Shown piece by piece: positions 11,759 to 23,400 of a stretch of 64,000 nt of DNA. How positions within the stretch are numbered: the stretch's first letter is position 1; every line of letters begins with the position of its first letter. This stretch comes from Polydactylus sextarius (taxonomy: Eukaryota; Chordata; Actinopteri; Polynemidae), in contig CM028914.1 in the NCBI GenBank assembly GCA_016801845.1, forward strand, positions 14,906,272-14,970,271, written 5' to 3'. The notes under the pieces were generated by a model. It was not told the DNA's origin, searched no databases, and saw nothing but the letters and a program-made list of their open reading frames with translations. The position numbers and the translations under genes were made by a program.

Positions 11759-14530
11759 TGCTAAGACATATCAAATAAAGTGGAGACAGAAACTTACAGC
11801 GCTGCCTTCACTGAAGCAGTATGTCACTTTAGGATGTAGGTCAGGTATGTTGAGTGCTGGGGAAATTTTGCTTGGGAAAATAAGCCTCCTGATCCATGGA
11901 ACACAAAAAGCAAATGCTTAATATTACAGTAAAAAACAAACAAACAAAACAAATATGGCCTTCAGAAGATTTCTTAACATATATAAGAGGTCACGACGTG
12001 ATTAAAGGAATACGACAAAAAGAAAATCAATCCTGCTGAACAAATTGAGATTCATTTTTACTTTTCACCACCTTTAAGATGTGAGTCAGAACTTTTTGAT
12101 TGAACTGTGTAGAATTCTGTAAGTAAATAAATGTAAAGTAAACGTTCTCACCTGTGCTTTCTGTTGTCCATTGTTCTGCCATCAGCGTCTCCCTCCAGGT
12201 CCTCTGTTGGACTGAGGGGCTCAGGATGAGGGAACGCCGTCTTCAGAGTGTCTATAGCATTTTCCATCATCTTTAATGGTAATTGAGAAAGAAATTAAGT
12301 GTATTTTAAAAAGTATTAAATAAGAATTTAATTTGTTTTATCATTATGATTATGTTATTATGTGTCTTGTCCTTTTCAAACTGCATTGAGCGTTATCATG
12401 CAGGTGTTTTCTCACCTTGTCAATTCTTGACTTGACAAAAGGCTTTTTTTCAAAATATGTGCAAACATCTGTGTTGACGTTCAGGAACTCCTGCATGTCG
12501 TCACTGTTGGCTGTTTCAGGAATGGTGCTTAATTGCTAGAAGAAAAATTGTGAAATTACAAGATCACATAAATAATTTTCGATTATGCAGAGTGGAGTTA
12601 ATACCTAATACCTACTTTGAGATACATGTCCAGTTGGGTTTTGCGAGCTTCAACTCTGTCGCTGTCTGCGTTGCCAAATGACAGGTCAGGGAATATTTTC
12701 TTTGGGCCTTTGACATCTGAAATACCAAAGAATGTCCTAGATTAATGTTTCTAACTTGATAAGCTTCAAGTTCAGTGGCCAATTAATGATCGTTTTCTTA
12801 CTTTTGATGAGTTTCCTAACTTCAGGCTTTTCCTCTAAGCGTGTCTGCAAGTTGAGGAACTCGCTATATCTCCTGTTGACAGTGTGACAGGTTGTAGATG
12901 GTAGGGTGGCTCCATTTTCTGCTTCAGCCACAGTCTCAAACTGTAAAACAAAAATTGGAGAAAAAATTGTAATTATCAATAAAAACATATTGAATTATGA
13001 GTTTAACGCAGAGTTCTACACTGTAGGAGGTGGTGTTACCTTTACAATGTAGAGAGTATAGGGGTGTGTGCTCGAGCCACGTTGATCCTTTGCAGTGACG
13101 GTACCAGAAATCTGCACATTCTGGATATGCACAGGTGCATGTTGGATGTTGGGAGCATCAAAGTTGTAAGAAGTTAAACAAAGTCTTCTCCGAGTAAAAG
13201 ATGGTGATTTGGCTTGGGCTATTCCTGCTGGCCACTGGGAGTCTTCAGGTACAACTAACTTTGGCCCAAGATTTTTCAGAGGAGCAAAGCAACCAAAGAC
13301 CTCATCATCTTTTAAATTACTCATGTTGCAGAAGTTTGTTGCAGGTCCGCAGTCACAAAAGCGTCCTGTCAGATCATTTCCTGACTCTGATGGGATTAGG
13401 GATTGCAGTGACATGATTCTGGACTCTGGTGGTTTGGAGTAATGGCCGGATGTGAGCGCACAGCAGTTCACTTTGCAGGGTGTAAGTAAACCCGCGTGGC
13501 ATCTGTCTAATTTCTCCCCAGACGTCAAACTAACCATGCTGCTCTGTGAGGAGTCCTCGTCACAGACCGTACTCTGGCTCTGTGCATCGTCAAGGTCAGA
13601 GGTGCTGTTGCTGGTGAGGCCTTCTTGATCGGAAGATGACTGCGATCTACACGTGGCCCAAGATTCCTGTGGGATCTGGCACCTGTATAGCGCATCCTCT
13701 GAGAGCTCATTCACATTGATTTCCTGTGGTTCTCTTGTCCTGGTGGATACATCTACAATGGTCTGGTTCAGCCAGTCGGGATCAGATGCCCTGCTTATGA
13801 GCGGCAGCATAACGTTACATGTGATGAGTTCTGTAACCACATAACCACCAGTCCTGGTTTCCATTTGAGGATATGGAACAAGCACATGTAGGACAAGGTT
13901 AACCAGAGCTCTTGAATAACTGAGCTCTGTGGTTGAATTGCTCACAGCTGGATGAGGGGTATCTACTTTGCTATAGAACTGCCATAAGCTAATATCCTCT
14001 CTCTGCATTGACTGTAAGTGTCTCGCCTTCATGTAGCTCTGCAGGTGACAGCCATAAAGCTCTAGCAGCCGTTGAACCAGCAGTTTTCTGTCCACTCGCC
14101 GGGCACGCTCCTTCAGCTCCATCACCGACTCCAACATGGAGTTACGCACCGCACGTTCAAACTCTCCCTCCACCTCTGGCAGCAGAGTTCGGTACCACGA
14201 GGACACAAAGTCACGCACTGCTTTATGGACAGCGTTGTCGATCTCATGGTTCAACCTCCAATCATGTTCAGGTGAATACAGCGGTGGATTGATTGTGCCA
14301 AGAGGCAAAAAATGTTCCAAATGAAGAAGGCTGTTTGCATCCAGAAGGGCACGTGACCCGAGCCAACCCCCGAGAACTACCAAGAGACTGGTGAAGATGC
14401 ACAGGAGCCAAACGTTCACAAGGAGATGGAAAAGGACGAGCCATGTCAGTAAAGCTCCGAGGCCTAACAGCCTCCGCTGCCCAAGTAACTCTGATAAAGT
14501 CCAGGGACTGGAGTTGTCTGAAGAAGGCAT
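9735..14530 (-). CDS. snx19: Sorting nexin-19 (PXA-PX-nexin C), 11 coding exons
   Basis: Membrane-anchored sorting nexin of the SNX13/14/19/25 group, which binds phosphoinositides and acts in endosome/ER membrane organisation. Coding exons in transcription order: 14530-13040, 12940-12802, 12716-12616, 12535-12416, 12270-12152, 11888-11798, 11651-11513, 11251-11128, 10462-10278, 10191-10104 and 9864-9735. All have GT-AG borders and compatible phases, giving 908 residues; human SNX19 is about 990. A hydrophobic anchor spans about residues 20-58, followed by a PXA domain (about 90-265) and a long Ser-rich linker. The PX domain starts near residue 463 and keeps the phosphoinositide-pocket motif RRYSEF at 520-525. 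The nexin C-terminal domain lies near 755-880 (TSAPCWVIYLQ, AVWPGGTLP). The ATG at 14530 is chosen because the codon before it is GTG and the upstream exon frame is closed. The shorter length reflects a shorter linker; no frameshift or stop was seen. Confidence 0.95.
10416..10433. promoter_or_regulatory. CTCF-type motif inside an SNX19 coding exon
   Basis: CCAGCAGGGGGCGCTGG matches the CTCF core consensus very closely. On the minus strand the same bases encode Thr-Ser-Ala-Pro-Cys-Trp of the nexin C domain, a run I regard as conserved in this family. The match may therefore be a by-product of coding constraint. Occupancy is unknown. Confidence 0.5.
11699..11758. repeat. (CA)n(TA)n microsatellite in SNX19 intron
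   Basis: A compound dinucleotide repeat, CA units followed by TA units, lies in the intron between coding exons 6 and 7 of SNX19. Confidence 0.97.
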
Positions 14531-14554
14531 CACAGTCAGCAGGTGAAATGTGTC
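14531..14554 (-). other. SNX19 5' UTR part of the first coding exon
   Basis: A clear acceptor (TCTTTTTTCAACAG) ends at 14555 on the minus strand, so transcription begins upstream and 24 bases of 5' leader precede the ATG at 14530. This segment also carries the TGA (14538-14536) that would end an upstream ORF starting in the exon at 15841-16052. Confidence 0.75.
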
Positions 14555-15159
14555 CTGTTGAAAAAAGACAATGATATAACCTGTTAAATAATGAGCAATG
14601 ACAATGAGAATGTTGTGTGACTTGAATGATCATCCTTGAAACTATGAAGTAATTTCACTGTGAATAAATTAAAATATTTTCTTGAGTTATTAATGTATGT
14701 ATTTATATATTGTATATATATTTATGTATTTAATCGTTTCGTTTATAAAATTTTAGAAGTTTATATCATGGTCCAATAAGATATGTTTTATAACATCATG
14801 AACCATGGAAAAGCCAATGTGTAAAATCCCTAAAGCAAAGAATCTTTGAAAGACGTCAGTGATCAATGATCGACTGAGTGATTAGATGTTGCAGCTCTAT
14901 TATTCTTACATAAATATGTGCAGAGCTGCACACATTTTAGGTTTGAACTGAAACAATTGAATCATTAACTGCCAATTATACAAAACAAACAATTATACAA
15001 ACTTGTGTTAAAAACTGAGACAGATTTACTGGATGTTCAAACAACCACTCCCTTATTCATCACACAGTAATGTTGCAAAATGTAAAAACACCACTGAGAG
15101 ATTGTTTTTACTGGCAGAAACACTCTGCCATATATTTTACTTTAAGCACATTATAATTA

Positions 15160-15209
15160 GGGCCCAAGCACCTCGGTGCGAGGACCCTATTGCTTCTGCT
15201 CAGATTCTT

Positions 15210-15240
<31 letters not shown>

Positions 15241-15302
15241 TTATTATTATTATTATTATTATTATACCCTCACATCCTGCACTTCTGCGGAAGCTCGGGC
15301 CC
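15160..15302. mobile_element. Short dispersed fish repeat with GGGCCC ends and (TTC)n(TTA)n core
   Basis: It starts GGGCCCAAGCACCTCGGTGCGAGG and ends GCTCGGGCCC, so the ends form an imperfect terminal inverted repeat (GGGCCCAAGC against GCTCGGGCCC). Between them lie (TTC)n at about 15205-15238 and (TTA)n at about 15237-15266. From general knowledge, copies with this opening and a trinucleotide core are very frequent in teleost genomes. The superfamily was not determined. It lies in the SNX19 5' UTR intron. Confidence 0.7.
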
Positions 15303-15840
15303 GTAAACCCCACTTGCGGTTTTAATACCACATTGTTATCGTCCATCTCAGAGTAAACTGTATTATTTTATTAGCTCATAATTATTCATGCATTAATATG
15401 TGTGTTGCTTTAATGTTGGATGGATAAAGTTATATCTATAATAATAAGTAGGTTGGGCTACATTACATTATTTGACTTGAAATGAGGTAGACGCTGGCTA
15501 TAAAGTAGCAGAAAATAGAAACACTCCAGCACAAGCATTTAAAACTATGTAAACTTAAGCTGGAAGTCAATCTTCTGCACTGCAGCTGTAGCACCAAGAC
15601 CAGATGACTGTTTTAATTTGCTTGTCTTTGCAATTTTGTCTAAACTTTATGAGAAATGCCACCGGGAAACCTGTTTACAAGTCTACACACAGCCCTCAGC
15701 TGAGGTCACAGATGGTGCTATTGAAGGCCTACGCCTAGAAGAGGCACTTAATCTGTACTCTACTGTCATGAAGAACAGCATTTTTATGGATATTCATCTG
15801 GTTCTAAAGCCAGCATGCTGATAATAAAGCAAAACATTAC

Positions 15841-16052
15841 CTGAAAGGTTGTTGTTGTTGGGGCTTCATAGCACAAAGGTAGCTCATATGGGATGTCGTC
15901 GTCCTCCTCTGGGACATTACTTTAATCCTCCAGCAAAGATTATCTGGATCAGTCTGCCAGTCAGCACTGACACACACGGCCCATATGGAGAGATAACTAA
16001 CTGGTAGGTGTCAACAGGAGCTGCCAGTAAACACAAACCGTTCTGTTCACAG
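15841..16052 (-). other. Probable SNX19 5' UTR exon with a 31-codon upstream ORF
   Basis: On the minus strand the segment has a pyrimidine-rich acceptor (CTTTTTTCACAG) ending just before 16052 and a donor TTTCAG|GTAATG with the last exon base at 15841. An ATG at 917-915 (15917-15915) opens a frame that crosses into the first coding exon and stops at 14538-14536, 5 bases before the SNX19 start. The SNX19 frame itself is closed upstream by TAA without an ATG, so this exon is read as non-coding leader. The exon is inferred from splice sites only. Confidence 0.5.
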
Positions 16053-16557
16053 CTGTGAAAAAAGAATCACAGAGGATATGAGAATTTACATAGAAAAAGA
16101 TTCTCAACATGTTGTAGATAATAATCCTCCTGACAGTTTTCTGATTTTACAGTTTATAAATAGTTTATACAAACTATGTGAGACCATTTGCAATTATGCA
16201 CTTGGAATATAAAATATGACAATAAAAACTAACATTTTCCCAGAAAAATATTACATTTATTCTGGGAATAAATCAAATATTCATGCAAGTTTTTCCATAA
16301 ATACATCTGAAAAATCTGTGTATAATTTTGTTTTTGTTAACTATACATCAGATGCCTTGCTGCCTTGCAATATTGCATATTGCATCAAATGCCTAATACT
16401 CTATATATGTAATAATTCAGAGTAATGTCACATAGTAATATAATATACTGTACTACAACATTTAACATTTTATTTTTGAACTTGACATCTTTAGTATTCT
16501 GTGTTGTTGTTGTTTTGTGAAGAGAAACTGTGTCTTTAAATGAGATAGAAATAGGAG

Positions 16558-16559
<2 letters not shown>

Positions 16560-16646
<87 letters not shown>

Positions 16647-16648
16647 TT

Positions 16649-16692
<44 letters not shown>
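16560..16692. repeat. (AC)n-(TG)n-(TA)n compound microsatellite
   Basis: An (AC)n run of about 82 bp at 16560-16641 is followed by a short TG run (16650-16661) and a TA run (16661-16692). The AC and TG parts are complementary and could fold on each other. Confidence 0.97.
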
Positions 16693-16696
<4 letters not shown>

Positions 16697-17199
16697 TAAT
16701 TAAAATAAGATTACTAATAAATAAATACATACATTTAAAAACCGAAGTAATTGTACAGACATAAAAATAATATAAATGAATAAATAAATTGATTGATAAA
16801 AAAAAGACATCAGTGGTACAGTGATTATGTATTTATATAATAATTATATATTCCAGTTCATCATTCATGCATGTAATGATATTTGAATGATAATTAGTAC
16901 CAATAACATTATATACAGTCTGCGAGATCGTCACTGACCAGTAATGGAGACTGAATCTCCATCACTGGTCATTGTCATTAACATGTAGTTTTCAAGAATT
17001 TCCGTTCTGTTTTCTTCCGTTTTGTCTAGTTTTCAAGAATGTTTTTTTTTTTTTTTTATCATACTATCAATATTATTTTATTATTTAAGTGCCACATTTA
17101 ACCACTAATACTACCAATAATAATAATAATAGGCTAATAATTATAGTAATAATAATAATCCCTTACAATAGACTACAGTCTTGTAGTCAGACTTCTCAC

Positions 17200-17260
17200 C
17201 TGTTGTTATCATGTTTATATTTTTCCTGTGCAAGAGTAAACACGTAGCCCAACTATCACA
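17200..17260 (-). other. Probable first (non-coding) exon of SNX19
   Basis: On the minus strand a strong donor AACAACAG|GTGAGAAG places the exon end at 17200. A TATA box on the same strand (plus 17287-17293) predicts a start about 30 bases downstream, near 17258, giving a leader exon of roughly 60 bases. The start site is inferred, not observed. Confidence 0.45.
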
Positions 17261-17284
17261 TCCCTCCTCTCTCCGTGCATACTG

Positions 17285-17309
17285 TATTATATAACCGGGT
17301 TATATAATA
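17285..17309. promoter_or_regulatory. Palindromic bidirectional TATA element between SNX19 and BCO2
   Basis: A perfect inverted repeat has 12-bp arms (17285-17296 and 17298-17309) around a single G at 17297. Each arm contains TATATAA: plus strand at 17301-17307, minus strand at 17293-17287. The plus box predicts a start near 17331-17335, about 85-90 bases before the BCO2 ATG. The minus box predicts a start near 17258, ahead of the donor at 17200 for SNX19. Surrounding bases include CpG-containing GC-rich DNA on the BCO2 side. Confidence 0.65.
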
Positions 17310-17419
17310 GCTCTCCTCCATGCAGCGCCGGCAGCGGCTCCACGCTCTCAGTTTATGATCCAACTGGACGCAGATGTAGATTAGAGCAGGACCTGTATCC
17401 ATCCACGTTAACCACTGCT

Positions 17420-20400
17420 ATGTCCCCCGTTCAGACCGACACTTCAGGTAAGACTTTTCTGTTCTGTACATTTTGTCCTGTTACAGTAGAAACACAACAC
17501 CTCGTATTTATTTACATGGGATCATTAACAAAGCGCAGCTGGAAGTGGCGCATTTACACGCACACACGCATATGAACTTGGGAAACGGAACACACTGTAA
17601 TCGTTAGTATTGTTAGGATTCATTTCTGTATTATTATATGCATAAGTTTAAAACAGTGGAGTCGAGCTGCAGTGGAGTTGACTGTCCCACAATATGCGAC
17701 TAAACCGTGTAATGACAGGACAAAGTGTTCCCTCAGCTCCATTCAGTAAAACTCTTGTTTTATCAGGCTACAGGTCTTTTGAATGAGGATAAAACTACAG
17801 CTGATTTGTTGTTATCAGTGTTTTGATAATGAATTTCGATCGCAAGGATTAAATACAGCAGAGCTAGAGTCAACGCACCATGAGGATCATACACAGTGTA
17901 ACCTAACCGCTCCCGGAAGACTAACATGTTTGATCTACCAACTGTAGATCATGATGTCATTTGTAGTAGGGCCTCACACTTCCTGACATATAGGAGACAC
18001 GGACATGCTTTAATATGAATAATAATTCATGTTATATTTTCTTTCTTCTTATTATTATTTTTATCTAAAAAAAATAGATTGCTCCTATAGAAATGCTGCT
18101 TCACCAACAGTGTCTGAGTGTTTCATCATCCATCCTGCACAGTTGAGGTCAAAAATCGAAAACAGTAAAGTAGTAAAGTACAAGTAATTTAAATACACTT
18201 GCTAATGTAAGCTGTATTGTATAAACACATGTTCATAGATTCTAAATCATTATAAATGTTGTTAGCCTACATCTACTAATCAGTTTTCTCTTGTTTCACA
18301 GTTATACTTCAATATACTCTATATTCCCTCACCATTCATTAATACATATATGATGAAACTGCTTATTGTATGTATAATAACATTTCTGAGATAAAATATC
18401 ATCTGCTTGTGATAAATAAAGGCTTAATTAAAAGTATACATATCTACATATTTAGAAATACTGCACTAACTTTTACTCTGAACCATATAGTACAAGTCAG
18501 TCCCTAGTAGTAGTAGTACTGGTGCAAAATAAGGTTAACGGCCACAGTCCATGGTAACAGTGGACGTGACTGTTATCAGTAATCTAAGTCAGATGGCAGA
18601 ATCTACTATTTGTTAGCCGTCAACACTGAGTTCAGTTTTCTAAAACTGAAAAAAAAAACAAAAAAACACTTAAGTGTTGGCAAACTTCACTGTTACTGTG
18701 ACTCAGCAGTCAGTGAGCAGGAACTGAACTTTCATAAAATCAAGTGTTTTACCTAAATGTCTGATAAAGTGCCACAAGAAGCTGTATGTTGATTTTGGAG
18801 ATAGGGTCATGTTACTATGAGTCTATTCTAACCTACATAATTTTTTGACATGGATGAATCAATAATATGTAGGGACTGTATAGGGAGAAAAAGTCAAAAA
18901 CACCTGAGGAAGCTGCTTCTCAGACATCTTTGATCTGTCGCAGGTCAGTTCTGGTCAGGTAGTTCATTAGTCTGATTACCCTGGTTTTATGTCAGGTGGT
19001 CTGGAATAGTGTGCAGCTTTTCATTAAAATCACAAGAGACACTGAGGCTTAGATTCAATCACAAGGCTATATTGCAGTTTCTGTCCAAAACTATTACTGC
19101 TTGATGTGTAATTACTCTTAAAATGTCTCATCCCATCTTATGTCCCTGTGGGTGAAAGCCAGTCAGAACTTGGTCCAACACAGGTTGAAAACTTATCAAC
19201 CTGAGCCTAACAGGAGTCAAGATGATGAGAGATGATGTTGAGTTCAGGTTGGTTTTGGTTCAGGTTTGAGTTGGGTCAGTCACATCACCTGCACAATGCA
19301 TAAGACTACTAGCTTGAAAAACACAAGTGAAATAGTTGAACTTGGATCAAATTACAAAATCAAACAGATTATTACCCAGATCAGACTGGAGGTACCCACC
19401 CTTTGGCCTCATGGCTATTTGTTCAGGAAACATCCAAAAATTCTTTCATCAGCTGAAATTAATATTGTTGCACATTCACTTTTGCATTTTTGTTTTTCAG
19501 TTTTATGGTCTCCATCTCATTTTCCTACATAAGCCTCTCTAACTGCTTAGTTGAAACTGTAACTTTAGCTTTAGATGCTCAGAAGTTCAAGTCTCTAAGC
19601 TATGTACCACTATGGCCTGCGCAAAAGTTCAACCTCAAACCATCTTTTAGGAAAGCTTTCACTCTCTTTTAACTTCTTATTTTGAATTTCAACTTCATAG
19701 ACCTCTGCAATACACAGAAGAAGATATTTTCTGCTGCAGCAAAGAGAGGATCCTGAGTGGAGTCCTCTACAAGGAAAGCTAGCTAGCTAAATCACTAGTC
19801 CTTGAGCAGTTAATAAAAAAGTCAACTAGGAACCTGGCAAGGTTCCCATAGCTACAGAGAACCATACACAATGTCCCTGAAAGCGATATGTTTTTAAACC
19901 CAATTCCATCAGATCTCGTTATATGGATGAAGAATTTTTAAAAGAAACCATAAACCTGTAGAGATGTGGTCTCAGAAAGAGACAATGGCCAGACAACAAC
20001 AGACATTTTTAGCCTTGGTAGAGTCCTACAGAGGTGTTACCACATGACCTAAAAGTCTTTGACTTCAAGCTCCTGCAGGAAGTGACCAGGTCAACCACTG
20101 CAAGCTGAAACACGGAGGTTGTAAAAGTTCTAAAAAAAAAAAAATTCTTTTACAATAACCTCAGTTTAGCCTGGCAAGTTTCTTCACCAACAACAGAAAA
20201 AATGGCCCACCTTATATACCTCACATAGTCTACTTTAAGTAAAAGCAGTCTGGATATGATACTGTGTATGAATCATTGCATATCATTCATATCATTTCTT
20301 ACAGATGACAAGAAGCCAGTGACAGGACTAGAGACAATTGCTCCTTTGGTCCACTCTGTAGACGAGACCCCTGAGCCGATTTCTACCGAAGTACAAGGCA

Positions 20401-23400
20401 CCATTCCCTCCTGGATCAATGGCAACTTCCTTCGCAATGGACCAGGGAAATTTGAGTTTGGAAACACGCAGTGAGTTGGGAACACCACGCCATACTTCTA
20501 CACAACACACATGAAAAAGTTTCTAAATACAGGTAGTTAAACCTTAAAGCATGTTCATCACCACAGCTACAACCACTGGTTCGATGGGATGGCTATGCTA
20601 CACCAGTTCAAGATCAACAACAGCCAGGTGACATACATGAGTCGGTTCCTGCACAGTGATGCCTACAAGAAGAACAGTGAAAAGGATCGAATTGTGATGT
20701 CAGAATTTGGTACCCTCGCCATGCCCGACCCCTGTAAAAACTTCTTTCAACGGTTCCTCTCTCGGTTTGAGATGATTGGTGAGTAGACAGAATGACAAAA
20801 GACAGGAAAACAACACGTTTAGTATTAACATGCAATTGGATGATGTCTGACAAAGAGGAGGGATCATGACAATCATCTTTAGCTGGTTTGTTGACTCATT
20901 GCACAAGTATGTTGCTTCATTCTCAGCCTTGATTTGGGGTCAAAAAGAAATAATGACAAGCAGATTATGATGAAGTAAGATTAGTTTACTGCTTTGAAAA
21001 GGACCAAGAATTCTAGGAGAAGTAGAGATACGTTCAAGATCAGGTAGAAGAAAATAACGTTATTGTGCAAGGTTTGTTTTTATAAATTATGTGGTGAGGT
21101 GGAGTCTGTTTGGTACTTAAGGTTATGTAATAACATGTCCTACTGAGGGAAACCAGAGAGGAGCTGGAATTTCCAAAATATTTTATATTGCCACTGTCAC
21201 TACAAGCTGTAAACCATGAGGCAGAGGTAGATTTGTTCTGCTTTTCATTCAGTTTTTCTGTGTTTTTCTATGTTGCAGAGCCCACAGACAATGCAAGTGT
21301 GAGCTTTGTGAGGTACAAAGGTGACTACTATGTCAGCACAGAGACCAACTTCATGCACAAAGTGAACCCAGAGAATCTAGAAACAGTGGAAAAGGTACTG
21401 ATGTGATCATCATGGAGTAACATCATCATCATCGACATTATCATCATCATCATCATCTCTTCACTCCTATAGCAATGTTAACACACACTGATATCACTTA
21501 TGTTTATTTTGTAGGTGGACTGGAGCAAGTTTATTGCTGTAAATGGAGCCACTGCCCACCCACACTATGACCCTGATGGTACCTCTTACAATATGGGCAA
21601 TTCCTATGGCAGCAAAGGTTAGTTCCATCATGCACAAGGCCCACATGAATTATAACTGAATTATTTGTTTTATTTTATGTCTCAAGATACATGATAATCT
21701 CGTCTGCTTCAGGAGCCCTGTACAACATCATCAGAGTACCTCCGGAGAAGACAGATGCCAAAGACACACTTCAGGGGGCCAAAATACTCTGTTCCATTGT
21801 GCCTGCAGACAAGTCCCATCCGTCCTACTACCACAGCTTTGGTAAACCAGCTCTCCTGGATATAATTCATCATTAGTGGTGTCTGTATGTTTCATTTATT
21901 GCCCTCAGCTAAAAAATCCAATAATATTTCCTCTTGCTTCCAGCCATGTCTGAGAACTACGTTGTTTTCATCGAGCAGCCAATTAAAATGGACCTGCTGA
22001 AGATAGTGACATGTAAGCTGAGGGGGAAGGCTTTGAGCGAAGGCATCTACTGGGACCCCAAACAGGAAACTGTCTTTCATCTTGCTGACAAGAGAACAGG
22101 AGAGGTGAGACATGACTGTAACAGTCAAGGGTGTGGATTTATTTATAGCTAAATTGACACTTATGGTGAAAAAAAATGGTTTGTCTCAGATGTTGAGTTG
22201 TTTAATCTTGTATTCTGCACTGCAGGTCAGCTCAGTGAAGTACCACACCAAAGCCATCTCCACCTTCCATCAGATCAACGCCTTCGAGGAGGATGGATTC
22301 TTGATGCTCGATATGTGTTGCTCAGATGATGGCCAAGCCATCGACAACTACCTCATCCAGAACTTACGCAAGTCAGGAGATGCACTTGATAAGGTCAGGA
22401 TTGAATTACTCGCGCACACATACACAAAAAAACATAAACAATCTTTGCAATCTTTGTATCATTAATAAGAGAAGAGTCCACTCATACATTTCTTATGCAG
22501 ATATGATCAGCAAACTCCAGATTTTTCCATTGTGCTTTGTTTTTTTTTTTGTTTTTTTTAAAGCATCTGTTTTTCCTCAACTAATCATGAGTAACAAATA
22601 AGCGTTCATGGCTTTCTGAGCTTGGCTAATCTTTCTTCCTTTCTACTTTAATAATCTTGTAGTGCTTTAGGAAGAGAAGTTTTTAATTTTTTAGTCAAAT
22701 GTGTTGCTCTCTGTCTGTCCATATTCAAGGGTGTTTTTGCTTTTTCTTACAACAAATGTTTCTAAGACCCTTTTTGGACCAAGAGACAAAAAGACATGCT
22801 GTATGAGGATAATCTCTAAAATGCTCTTGTATTGCATTGTCCCTGCACTGTTTTCCTCACAGGTGTACAACACACTGAGCAGGGTTTTCCCAAGGCGTTT
22901 TGTTTTGCCCCTGAATGTGACCAGTGAAACTCCGACAGACCAAAACCTGAACACACGGCCCTGCAGTGAAGCTACATGTGTCAAAATCAACCAAAATAAG
23001 GTGAGATGGAAACTGTACATAAGAAACATATGTTTAAGTGTTATTTTTCACAATATTCAAAGTGATAGTTAAAATAAATTCAATCGATCTAAATCTAATG
23101 TTGTCTAATGTCAGAAATGTCTAAATGGCAGAAGTAGAGGTACCACTAACTATTAATTGTAATGTAGTGAAGAAAAAACTGTGATGTTTCTCTCTTAAAT
23201 AAAGTTAATTTGTGTTTAATATAAAGTTCAGGTAAGTCAAAGTTACATCATGTGCTTAAATAGATACAATACATCGGTAACTGAACTTCACCTCTACACT
23301 CTAATCACTTCACTGAGTAATAAAATCAAAAAATAGAAAGAATGCCTTCATTATTATACCTCAAGGTATAAATCACTTACTGTGGTAAGAACAGTTTCTG

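Noticed and set aside
13016..13039. Extension of the large SNX19 open frame past position 13040
   Set aside because: The frame runs on to a stop, but a clean GTAACA donor at 13039 joins to the next exon and continues the PX domain in frame, so these codons are intron.
14531..14533. GTG codon directly before the SNX19 ATG as the start
   Set aside because: Vertebrate initiation uses ATG; the ATG at 14530 is the first in-frame one, and the upstream frame is closed.
16536..16730. Open frame made of CA/TG and TA dinucleotides
   Set aside because: It is a translation of a microsatellite; the same applies to frames over the repeats at 11.7, 31.2, 43.5 and 51.2 kb.
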